Shown here: positions 23,224 through 31,001 of the stretch, piece by piece | Numbering within the stretch: position 1 is the stretch's first letter | Layout: the number at the start of each line of letters is the position of its first letter | NCBI RefSeq assembly: GCF_900142805.1 | Contig: NZ_FRCF01000011.1 | Span: 17,053-49,894 of the forward strand | Direction: 5' to 3' | Length of the DNA stretch: 32,842 nucleotides | Source of the DNA: Lacicoccus alkaliphilus DSM 16010 | GTDB taxonomy: Bacteria; Bacillota; Bacilli; Staphylococcales; Salinicoccaceae | Position numbers and translations under genes: made by a program | Notes under the pieces: generated by a model | What the model was told of the DNA's origin: nothing | The model's input: the letters and a program-made list of their open reading frames with translations, nothing else | Database searches by the model: none

Positions 23224-24435
23224 ATGACTGCACATATCAATAAGGACAATGAAAATAAATATTGGATCGTCATACTGCTCGGCGCTCTCACGGCGATCGG
23301 GCCGATATCGATGGATATGTATCTGCCCGCGCTGCCGATCGTCGCAGAGGATCTGGAAACGCGCGCATCCCTCGTACAGCTGAGCCTGACGACATGTCTT
23401 ATCGGCCTTGCCGCGGGTCAGCTGATGTTCGGCCCGCTCAGCGACATCAAAGGCCGCAAAAGACCGCTTGTGGTGAGCCTGTTGATCTACGCCGCCGCAT
23501 CAGCTGCGCTCGCTTTCACCACAAGCATCGGACTCTTCATCGCACTCCGCTTTGCCCAGGGGTTCACGGGTGCTGCCGGCATCGTCATTGCACGCGCCGC
23601 GGCCCGGGACATCTATTCGGGCAAAAACTTGACGAAGGCATTCGCACTCCTTGCGCTCGTCAGCGGGGCGGCGCCGATACTCGCACCGATTTCAGGAGGA
23701 TTCGTATTGAACTTCGGCTCGTGGCCGATCGTCTTCCTGATCATCGCCGGGATCGGCGTGCTGCTCATCTTATCCGTGATCTTCTTCTTCAATGAGACGC
23801 ACCCGGTGGATCAGAGGTCGGAAGGGACGATTTTTGCGGTCGTGAAGACTTTCGGGGATCTGGTTAAGGATAAAGTGTTCCTCGGCATCTCGTTCACCCA
23901 GAGCCTCATCATGTCGGCGATGTTTGCATATATCGCTGGCTCGCCGTTCGTCCTGCAGAACATTTACGATGTCTCGCCGCAGCAGTTCTCACTCATATTC
24001 GCCTTGAACGGCCTCGGCATCATCATCGCGGCCCAAGTGTCTGGCAGGATCGCCGGAAAAGTGGAGGAGACGAAGATCATGATGGCCGGTGTGCTGCTGT
24101 CGCTTGCCGGCAGCATACTGCTTGCCTTCGTCGTCGCACTTGGGCTGCCGCTCATTTTCATCGTCACCGCGCTATTCATGGTGGTCTCAAGTGTCGGCTT
24201 CGTCTCGCCGACGGCGTTCTCACTCGGGCTGAAGAACCAGAAGAAGTCCGCCGGCAGCGCGTCGGCATTTCTCGGGCTGCTGCCGTTCATCGGCGGGGCC
24301 GTCGTCTCCCCGCTGGTCGGACTTGCAGGGGAGGAGGCTGCTTGGCCGCTCGCAGTAGTCATTGCCATCTGCAGCACCTCCGCACTTGTCATATTCATGC
24401 TGCTTGTCCGTGGGAAAGCAATGCAGGAGGCATAG
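23224..24435 (+). CDS. Bcr/CflA family multidrug MFS transporter
   Basis: The 403-residue carrier has 12 predicted helices. GPISMDMYLPALP in helix 1 is the mark of the Bcr/CflA (drug:H+ antiporter-1) group, and GPLSDIKGRKRP between helices 2 and 3 is the MFS motif A. The frame is open upstream to 22987, but ATG 23224 preceded by GAAGAGGAAG gives the normal start. Likely substrates are drugs such as bicyclomycin or chloramphenicol-like compounds; this is inferred from the family only. A terminator follows. Confidence 0.92.
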   Translation: MTAHINKDNENKYWIVILLGALTAIGPISMDMYLPALPIVAEDLETRASLVQLSLTTCLIGLAAGQLMFGPLSDIKGRKRPLVVSLLIYAAASAALAFTTSIGLFIALRFAQGFTGAAGIVIARAAARDIYSGKNLTKAFALLALVSGAAPILAPISGGFVLNFGSWPIVFLIIAGIGVLLILSVIFFFNETHPVDQRSEGTIFAVVKTFGDLVKDKVFLGISFTQSLIMSAMFAYIAGSPFVLQNIYDVSPQQFSLIFALNGLGIIIAAQVSGRIAGKVEETKIMMAGVLLSLAGSILLAFVVALGLPLIFIVTALFMVVSSVGFVSPTAFSLGLKNQKKSAGSASAFLGLLPFIGGAVVSPLVGLAGEEAAWPLAVVIAICSTSALVIFMLLVRGKAMQEA

Positions 24436-24442
24436 TATAAGG

Positions 24443-24480
24443 AACACTGAAGCCGTTACGGGCTTTGGTGTTTTTATTTT
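24443..24480 (+). terminator. Terminator after MFS gene
   Basis: AACACTGAAGCC pairs with GGCTTTGGTGTT (two G-T pairs), then T5ATTTTT. Confidence 0.85.
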
Positions 24481-24514
24481 TCAGGCATAAAAATTGATGG
24501 GAAATCCACATCCT

Positions 24515-24559
24515 GTTATTATAATAACTATTGTGGATAAGTGTTATCCATATTATAAA
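24515..24559 (+). promoter_or_regulatory. Rrf2 promoter with two palindromic operators
   Basis: TTGTGG (24531-24536) and TATAAA (24554-24559) are 17 bp apart. The perfect palindrome TGGATAA-GTG-TTATCCA (24534-24550) covers the -35 and spacer, and a second, GTTATTATAATAAC (24515-24528), lies just upstream. Position and symmetry fit autorepression by the Rrf2 protein encoded next. Confidence 0.6.
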
Positions 24560-24584
24560 AATTTTGGGGAATGCGGTGAGTGTC

Positions 24585-25067
24585 ATGCAGATGAAGACGG
24601 GTGTCGAACAGTCGGTATATGCGGTGCTTCTGCTCAATATGCTGCCGGAGCGTGCAGTGCTCGACAGCGAGGTCATCAGCGAACAGCTCGGTGCTTCGCC
24701 GACATATATGCAGAAACTGCTCAGGAAACTGGTCAGCGCGGATATCATCAAATCCGTCACCGGAGTGAAGGGCGGTTTCAAGCTCAATAAAGACCCGGAG
24801 GACATCAGGGTCTACGATATATATGTCGCGGTCGAGGGGCAGCAGTCGCTCTACAGTTCAAGCGGCATATTGGACGGTATGCTTGAGCTTGAGAAGAGGG
24901 ATAGATGCTGCATCCTCGGTGAACTGATGGAGGAAGCGGAAGCATCATGGAAAAGTGTGTTGAAGAGGGAAACCATTGCCTCACTCACCGAAGAGATCCA
25001 GTCGGAGCGCTTCGCCGGCAATACGGCGGAACTGCAGAGCTGGATCAATGAGAAGATGGTCGTTTAA
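24585..25067 (+). CDS. Rrf2 family transcriptional regulator
   Basis: The 160-residue winged-helix regulator has the Rrf2 layout: YAVLLLNML, the recognition helix LGASPTYMQKLLRKL, the wing SVTGVKGGFKL, and a dimerisation helix. Only the adjacent pair in DRCCILGEL is present instead of the three spaced cysteines of Fe-S members such as IscR or NsrR, so it is probably a YwnA-like redox or metabolite sensor. ATG 24585 is chosen; ATG 24591 and GTG 24576 are alternatives and the ribosome binding site is weak. The LLM oxidoreductase follows after 23 bp, and YnzC after that, suggesting one operon. Confidence 0.87.
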   Translation: MQMKTGVEQSVYAVLLLNMLPERAVLDSEVISEQLGASPTYMQKLLRKLVSADIIKSVTGVKGGFKLNKDPEDIRVYDIYVAVEGQQSLYSSSGILDGMLELEKRDRCCILGELMEEAEASWKSVLKRETIASLTEEIQSERFAGNTAELQSWINEKMVV

Positions 25068-25090
25068 TTCAAATGAAATCAGGTGGAAAT

Positions 25091-26065
25091 ATGAACCGGT
25101 TCGAAAACCATAAAGGATTCAAAAGGACTTTCAAAGAAAATAAAATGTCGCTCGGCCTGATGTTCCCGCTGGAATCCTATACGGGGAGTTTCCCGGAGAT
25201 GGAGCCGGCGGAACAGATGCGGCTTGCCAAGATGGCGGAGGATTACGGTTTCGCATCACTGTTTGTGAGGGATGCACCGCTTTATGACCCGGACTTCGGT
25301 GATGTTGGCGGACTGTATGACCCGTGGATGTTCTTAAGCTACGTCGCCGCGCACACGGAGGACATCGCGCTCGGCACCGGCAGCATCGTGACGACGCTCC
25401 GGAATCCGCTGCATACGGCGAAGTCCGCAGCGACACTGGAGAAATTGTCGGGCGGGCGGCTTTTATTCGGTGCAGCGAGCGGTGACCGGCCGATCGAATT
25501 CCCGGCCTTCAGGACGGATCCTGAAGACAAAGGTGCGCTGTTCCGGGAATCCATCGAAGTGATGAAGCAGTTATGGCGTGAGGAGTTCCCGAAGATTCAG
25601 ACGGAACGCGTGCACCTCACGGAAGGTGATGTCGTCCCGAAGCCTGAAATGTCGGATATCCCGGTCTTCGGCACGGGATACGGGGGGCAGACGCTGGAAT
25701 GGCTCGCCGGTAACACAGACGGCTGGCTGTTCTACCCACAGGATCTCGGCAGCCAGAAGAAACTCATCAATCAGTGGCGCGCGGCGGCGGAAACGTTCAA
25801 GCCGTTTGCGATGCCGCTTGCCATCGACCTCTCCGAGCGGCCGGGGGAGACGGCAAAACCGCTCCCGGTCGGCTTCCGCGCGGGACGCCATTTTCTGATC
25901 GATTACCTGAACGCGTATCAGGAAGCGGGCGTGAACCATGTGATGATCGCGCTGAAGCAGAACAGCCGTCCGGCTGAAGAGGTCATCCAGGAACTGGGCG
26001 AATACGTCGTTCATAAATTCCCGGCACACATTGAACCAAAATACAGCTTTTTAAATTTTAAATGA
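25091..26065 (+). CDS. LLM class flavin-dependent oxidoreductase
   Basis: The 324-residue protein is a bacterial-luciferase-like (F420/FMN) monooxygenase-fold enzyme: MSLGLMFPLESYTG, FVRDAPLYDP, ALGTGSIVTTLRNPLHTAKS, LSGGRLLFGAASGDRP and GYGGQTLEWLA. It matches the small LLM subgroup called TIGR03571 (recalled). Such enzymes use FMNH2 to oxidise small organic or organosulfur compounds. AGGTGG lies before ATG 25091; the earlier ATG 25073 is less likely. Its position after the Rrf2 gene suggests it is the regulated target. Confidence 0.87.
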   Translation: MNRFENHKGFKRTFKENKMSLGLMFPLESYTGSFPEMEPAEQMRLAKMAEDYGFASLFVRDAPLYDPDFGDVGGLYDPWMFLSYVAAHTEDIALGTGSIVTTLRNPLHTAKSAATLEKLSGGRLLFGAASGDRPIEFPAFRTDPEDKGALFRESIEVMKQLWREEFPKIQTERVHLTEGDVVPKPEMSDIPVFGTGYGGQTLEWLAGNTDGWLFYPQDLGSQKKLINQWRAAAETFKPFAMPLAIDLSERPGETAKPLPVGFRAGRHFLIDYLNAYQEAGVNHVMIALKQNSRPAEEVIQELGEYVVHKFPAHIEPKYSFLNFK

Positions 26066-26079
26066 AATGAGGAAATGAA

Positions 26080-26304
26080 ATGATACAAGGATTGGACAGG
26101 ATCAACGAACTGGCAAGGATACAGAAGACGGTCGGCTTGACCGAAGAACAGAAAGAAGAGCAGAAGGTTTTGCGTGAAGACTACCTGAAACAGATCAGAG
26201 GCCAGGTGCTGGATTCCTTCTCGGGCCTCACCGTCATCGACCCGCTCGGCAATGACGTGACACCGGAGAAACTGAAGAGGGAGCAGGAACAGGGGAATAT
26301 ATAA
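26080..26304 (+). CDS. ynzC: YnzC/DUF896 family protein
   Basis: The 74-residue helical protein matches YnzC throughout: RINELARIQKT, GLTEEQKEEQKVLREDYL and an IDPLGNDVTPEKLK tail. In B. subtilis ynzC lies in the LexA-controlled yneA operon; here it follows an oxidoreductase 14 bp upstream, and no LexA box is seen. GAGGAAATG serves as ribosome binding site. Confidence 0.92.
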   Translation: MIQGLDRINELARIQKTVGLTEEQKEEQKVLREDYLKQIRGQVLDSFSGLTVIDPLGNDVTPEKLKREQEQGNI

Positions 26305-26311
26305 ATGAGGA

Positions 26312-26346
26312 AACCGCCCGGAACACAATTGTTCCGGGCGGTTTTT
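26312..26346. terminator. Bidirectional terminator between ynzC and antiporter
   Basis: AACCGCCCGGAACA and its exact complement enclose CAAT; T5 follows on the plus strand. The convergent antiporter ends 11 bp away. Confidence 0.9.
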
Positions 26347-26356
26347 GATTAGGTGT

Positions 26357-28144
26357 TTATTTGATATACTGCCTTGCGCCCTTCAGCACGCCAAGGACAC
26401 TGCCATTGGAGTTTTTCATTTTTGATGTCAGTGATTTGAAGGTGACTTTCTTTTCTTTGCTGATGTGGTAGAGGATGACATCATCGTCATCCAGGTTTTG
26501 GCGTTCTGCGGACGGGACTTCAATGATGTCATTCTCCTGGATATACCTGTTCAGCACACGATAAGTCAGATCCTCATCGCACAGAATGTGGTTGCGCTCC
26601 CAGTCCTCGATCGTCGTATGCGGAAGGTCTTTCGGCGGCGCAACGACATTCACGTTTTTGACACCGAACTCCTCGCTCAGCACATTGAAGGCGAGGTTGT
26701 TGAAAGTGAATGAACGTGTCAGAAGCAGGCACTGGTCGAAGCGGGTCATGTCCTGGAACATGCGCTCGGATTCTGCAAGTATGCTGCCGGATATCTTTTC
26801 GATGCCGTATGCCTCCACATCATATTTCCTGCTGGCCAGCACGTCGGAGATCGCGACGGGGATGTTATGTGACTGCAGCTTGCGGGCGAGCTTGATCGAC
26901 AGCAGGTTCCCGCCGAGGAGGATTACGCCCGGCGGTTTACGGCTGGAGAGGTCCAGTGCTTTGGCGAGCGGCTTGAAGCTGAAGCCGTACACGACGACCG
27001 TGATGAAGACGAGTGCAAATGTCACCGGCACGATCATTTCCGCCATGGGCGTATTCATTTCGCTGAACAGTCCGCCGAAGAATCCCGCTACGGTCAGGGC
27101 GACGATGCCGCGCGGGGCGACGCCGCTGACGAACAGCCTTTCCTGCACCGACAGCTCTGTGTTCACCGTCGACAGCAGTACGGAAGCCGGGCGGACGATG
27201 AGTATCATGACCAGGCAGAATAAAAGCACCTCCCATGAGATGACGATCTGCAGCATCTCCATCGTCAGTGAGGACGTGATCAGTATGAACACCGTCGATA
27301 CGCTGATGAGCGACAGGTCATCGATGAAATGATCCGACTCCTTGAAGAGGAGGTTCTGGTTTTTGAGCTGGGCCATGACGAAGCCGAATATCGTGATCGC
27401 AAGCAGTCCGGATTCATGCAGTATGGCATCGCTGATGCTGAATATCAAAATGATGAAGACGAACTGCATCGGCGTCATCAGGTTCTGCGGCAGGATATCC
27501 GTCATGAGCAGCACCCTGAACAGCACGGCACCGCCGTAGCCGAGTGCGGCTGCAGCTGAAAAGCCGATGATGTAATCCATGACGAGTGTCATCTGGAAAC
27601 CGTCAGCCGCAAATTGGAAGATGTAGAATGCAAGCAGGGCGAACATCGGACCGACGGGGTCGAGTATGATGCTTTCCCACCTGAGTATCGAATCGACCGA
27701 ACGTTTCACTTTGGCCTGCTTGAGCAGCGGCTGGATCACCGTCGGGCCCGTGACGATGAAGAGCCCGGCGAGGACGAGTGAGATGGACAGCGGGAAACCG
27801 ATGATGTAGTACATCGCGAGTGTACCGAGTGCCCAGCCGATGAGCGCATTCAGCGTGAGGATGCGGCGCATCGCGATGGATATGCCCCTCAGCTCCCGGG
27901 CGTTCAGGTTGCTGCTGCCTTCGAATAAAATGATTGCGACAGCGAGGGAGATCACTGTGCCGAATAATTCACTGCCGAGCAGTGTTTCCGGGTTGGTCCA
28001 CCCGAATATCGGGCCGATCAACAGTCCGACGATGGACATGATGACGATCGCCGGAAACTTCATCAGCCGTGCCACCCACTGGCTGAGTATTCCGAGACTG
28101 ATGAAGATTGCGACGACAAGCAGCGTCGGCATGGCAAAATCCAT
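26357..28144 (-). CDS. CPA1-type cation:proton antiporter with C-terminal Rossmann domain
   Basis: The 595-residue protein has 12-13 membrane helices (residues 5-400) and a cytosolic TrkA-N/RCK-like part from about 410, starting GVILLGGNLLSIKLA. Antiporter motifs are FEGSSNL, TGPTVIQPLL, RWESIILDPVGPM (Glu157, Asp162) and APRGIVAL. The usual Asn-Asp pair of NhaP proteins is Leu161-Asp162 here, a variant seen in some members. It should exchange Na+ or K+ for protons, useful to a salt-tolerant host, with the C-terminal domain sensing a nucleotide or ion. GGGG lies 8-11 nt before the ATG. Confidence 0.9.
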   Translation of the reverse strand: MDFAMPTLLVVAIFISLGILSQWVARLMKFPAIVIMSIVGLLIGPIFGWTNPETLLGSELFGTVISLAVAIILFEGSSNLNARELRGISIAMRRILTLNALIGWALGTLAMYYIIGFPLSISLVLAGLFIVTGPTVIQPLLKQAKVKRSVDSILRWESIILDPVGPMFALLAFYIFQFAADGFQMTLVMDYIIGFSAAAALGYGGAVLFRVLLMTDILPQNLMTPMQFVFIILIFSISDAILHESGLLAITIFGFVMAQLKNQNLLFKESDHFIDDLSLISVSTVFILITSSLTMEMLQIVISWEVLLFCLVMILIVRPASVLLSTVNTELSVQERLFVSGVAPRGIVALTVAGFFGGLFSEMNTPMAEMIVPVTFALVFITVVVYGFSFKPLAKALDLSSRKPPGVILLGGNLLSIKLARKLQSHNIPVAISDVLASRKYDVEAYGIEKISGSILAESERMFQDMTRFDQCLLLTRSFTFNNLAFNVLSEEFGVKNVNVVAPPKDLPHTTIEDWERNHILCDEDLTYRVLNRYIQENDIIEVPSAERQNLDDDDVILYHISKEKKVTFKSLTSKMKNSNGSVLGVLKGARQYIK

Positions 28145-28211
28145 AGGGCATACCCCACTTCCATAGAGTCATTTATAAACAATCAAATCCGTATACTAAA
28201 GTCTTATCACG

Positions 28212-28250
28212 AAAAAAGCAAGGGATGATTTTCATTCATCCCCTGCTTTT
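28212..28250 (-). terminator. Terminator of the DHH-CBS-nucleotidyltransferase gene
   Basis: AAAAAAGCA-GGGATGA pairs with TCATCCC-TGCTTTTTT (one bulge) around a short T-rich loop; it can end transcripts in both directions. The stop codon overlaps its edge. Confidence 0.75.
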
Positions 28251-30818
28251 TTAATCCTGTTGGATATGATGTTCATGAAGCCAGTCCAGGGCTTCATCCG
28301 TGCTGTTGATTTCACCGTTCAATACCGAGACTTCAAGGTCGAGCAGGATCCCCCTGAAGTGGGGCCCGGGTTTCATACCTTCCTGTATCAGATCCTCCCC
28401 GGTCAGGAAGACGGGCATATCCACACGTCTTTTCAGATAGGTGGTGATGACGTCTTCATTTTCCATGTTCTCCTTCGCGATCATGAAGATGATCGCTTCA
28501 TCGTCGTAGTGCTTCAGGAAACGGTGGAACGCCCCGGGCTGCCTGACCTGCTCGACACCCTGGATATCGGAGAGGCTCCGGAGGTCCTGGAGGAATTTGT
28601 GGTTCCTTTTGGTCAATGAAAACTGGTGCATCAGATGCATCTTCCTGCTGGTGAAGAAGGGGATTGCGAAATAGTTGAACCAGCGTGCTTTCCGTCCGGC
28701 AGGCGGCTTGTGGATTTCATAGAACGTCTTCAGCTGGCCGGCGTGTATATAACTCTGTTCCGCATTCCCGTCATCCACACCGAACTGCTGCCAGAACCTG
28801 AGTTTGAACAGCCGTTTGATCGTCCCGGGCGGATTTTCATCCTTGAACAGCCGCTTCATCTCTTCGACGATGCGGTGTGCCGAGAGATCCTTCATCCTCG
28901 CCATCGAATTGAGCGCCAGGCTCTCCGTCTGCTTGTCCATCAGAAAGTCGAAGCGTGTTTCAAAGCGGACGGCCCTTAAAATCCGCGTCGGGTCGTCGAT
29001 GAAACTCAAGTTATGCAGCACTTTGATCGTCTTGCTCCTGAGGTCGGCCTGGCCGTTGAAAGGATCCACGAGGTCGCCGAAGACTTCAGGGTTCAGGCAC
29101 AGCGCCATCGAATTGATGGTGAAGTCCCGGCGGTACAGGTCTTCGCTCAGGGTGGACAGTTCAACGTCCGGGAGGGACGCCGGCCGGTCATAGTATTCGA
29201 GCCTGGCGGATGTCACATCAATGTAGAGGCCTGAGGGGTGTATCCATGTTGCTGTGCCGAACGTCTCATGCATTTTGACTGTGCCGCCGTAATCCGCCTG
29301 GAGGTGGCCGGCAAAGTCGATGCCCTGTCCTTCGACGACGATGTCGATATCATCGTTCGGACGCTCCAGGAAGAGGTCCCGGACGATGCCGCCGATGAGG
29401 TAGACCCGTGAACCGGTGCGCTCCGCCGTCCTGCTGATATCCGTGAGCAGGGCATAGGTGCTCCCGGGAAGCTGTTTCTCCATTTCGTCCTTCAAGTTTT
29501 TGATATCGGGCTGCCGGAGGTCCTCACTCAGTTTTTGACTGTGCAGCACTTCTATGATGTCCGTCCTCGTGACGATGCCAATCGGCTCGCCGTCCTCCAT
29601 GACGGGCAGTCGGCCGATGTTCTGATCGATGATGAGCCGCTGCATCTCTTCAATCGTCGTATCCGGGCTGACGGTCATGGGGTTGTGGCTCATATACGCT
29701 TTGATCGGTGCATGGCCGAGACCGTGGTGGTTGGCCTTGTCGAGGTCGCGTCTTGTGATGATGCCGATCAGCTTATCATCGTCCACGACGGGATAGCCGG
29801 AATGGCCGTAACGGTACATCAGGTGGCCGGCTTCCTTTATTTTCGTATCCGGCGGCAGCATCTTCACGGGGCTTGCCATGATGTCTTCGGCGGTGATGGC
29901 GGGTTTCAGGATCAGGTCGAGATGATTTTTGACCTGTGTGAGCACCGCATCAAGTTCACTTCTTTTGACCGTGGCGGATCCCGCCTGAGGATGTCCGCCG
30001 CCGTCGAATTTTTGAAGGAGCGGCAGGAGGTTCACCCTGTTCGAGTTGCACCGGCCGACGATATGCACATGCTTTTCCATCTTGACGACGGTAAGGACCA
30101 TGTCGGCGCCGCTGATATCGAGCAGTTTATCCGTTATCGTCGAGAGCTCCCTCAGATAGACGTCGATCCGGTAGGCGCTGACAAGGAACTTCAGGCCGTC
30201 CCGGTAGTGGATCTCCGCATTGCGGAACAGCTGGTTTAGGAGATTCTGCTGGTCCGGAGTGAGTTTATAATCTGCAAACCGCTGTATGATCTCAAGGTTC
30301 ATCCCATTTTTCATCAGGAAACTCGCCGCCTGGAAATCCCTGTCCGTCGTATTCGGAAACGTGAATGAACCTGTGTCGGTATATATGCCGAGGCCGAAGA
30401 GCGTCGCTTCGAATGAGGTGATGGGGAGCTTCTGCCGGATGATTTCCTCAATCAATAAAGTGACCGTCGCGCCGACTGGTTCAACGATTTTCCGGCCGGC
30501 TGAAACATCTTTGCTTCCCGGCGGATGATGGTCGTATACCGTGATTTGCAGGTGTTCGGGATCAAGTTTTTTTGTATAGTTGCCGAGCCTTGAAAGTGAA
30601 GCGGTATCCACGAGGATCAACTCCGTCACTTCCCCCCAATCGACCATATGATCCTCCGTCATGTCGAAAGTGTCCCTGTAAATCGTCAAAAACTGCCTGA
30701 CCGGCGCAGTCTGTTCATTCGGAATGACGACCTTCCCTCCTGGATGGAGCTTCTTCGCCGCAATCAAAGAGGCGAGGGCATCGAAATCAGTGTTCACATG
30801 GGACATGATTATTTGCAC
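28251..30818 (-). CDS. DHH phosphoesterase / CBS pair / tRNA nucleotidyltransferase fusion
   Basis: The 855-residue protein joins three modules. Residues 1-305 are a DHH/DHHA1 phosphoesterase (SHVNTDFDALAS, DHH at 96-98, GGGH at 273-276). Residues of about 310-430 are two CBS motifs. From about 470 follows a class II nucleotidyltransferase (LIGGIVRDLFL, catalytic DID at 490-492, RRDFTINSMAL, DDPTRILRAVRFE). The last part adds A or CCA to tRNA 3' ends; paired with DHH, it may process short RNAs or nucleotides under adenylate control. AAGGA lies 9 nt before GTG 30818, and the QIIMSHVNTDFD start agrees with relatives, so this start replaces the longer ATG 30860. A separate standard CCA enzyme may exist elsewhere. 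Confidence 0.9.
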   Translation of the reverse strand: MQIIMSHVNTDFDALASLIAAKKLHPGGKVVIPNEQTAPVRQFLTIYRDTFDMTEDHMVDWGEVTELILVDTASLSRLGNYTKKLDPEHLQITVYDHHPPGSKDVSAGRKIVEPVGATVTLLIEEIIRQKLPITSFEATLFGLGIYTDTGSFTFPNTTDRDFQAASFLMKNGMNLEIIQRFADYKLTPDQQNLLNQLFRNAEIHYRDGLKFLVSAYRIDVYLRELSTITDKLLDISGADMVLTVVKMEKHVHIVGRCNSNRVNLLPLLQKFDGGGHPQAGSATVKRSELDAVLTQVKNHLDLILKPAITAEDIMASPVKMLPPDTKIKEAGHLMYRYGHSGYPVVDDDKLIGIITRRDLDKANHHGLGHAPIKAYMSHNPMTVSPDTTIEEMQRLIIDQNIGRLPVMEDGEPIGIVTRTDIIEVLHSQKLSEDLRQPDIKNLKDEMEKQLPGSTYALLTDISRTAERTGSRVYLIGGIVRDLFLERPNDDIDIVVEGQGIDFAGHLQADYGGTVKMHETFGTATWIHPSGLYIDVTSARLEYYDRPASLPDVELSTLSEDLYRRDFTINSMALCLNPEVFGDLVDPFNGQADLRSKTIKVLHNLSFIDDPTRILRAVRFETRFDFLMDKQTESLALNSMARMKDLSAHRIVEEMKRLFKDENPPGTIKRLFKLRFWQQFGVDDGNAEQSYIHAGQLKTFYEIHKPPAGRKARWFNYFAIPFFTSRKMHLMHQFSLTKRNHKFLQDLRSLSDIQGVEQVRQPGAFHRFLKHYDDEAIIFMIAKENMENEDVITTYLKRRVDMPVFLTGEDLIQEGMKPGPHFRGILLDLEVSVLNGEINSTDEALDWLHEHHIQQD

Positions 30819-30950
30819 AATGATCATCCTTGCTTGAATTATTCGGTATTGCGTGTCCATTCATCTACTATGATACTACAGACGGCTGGGGAGTCACATG
30901 GGAAATTGAGTTGCAGGCATACGTCATTAATCAGAAAATTAAGAAATTCA

Positions 30951-30979
30951 TTGATATGCGTTCCACATATGTCTACAAT
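30951..30979 (+). promoter_or_regulatory. Promoter of the solute-binding protein gene
   Basis: TTGATA and TACAAT are 17 bp apart; GGGGGAG lies 7 bp before the ATG. Confidence 0.7.
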
Positions 30980-31001
30980 GTAAAAAAAGGGGGAGATACA
31001 T

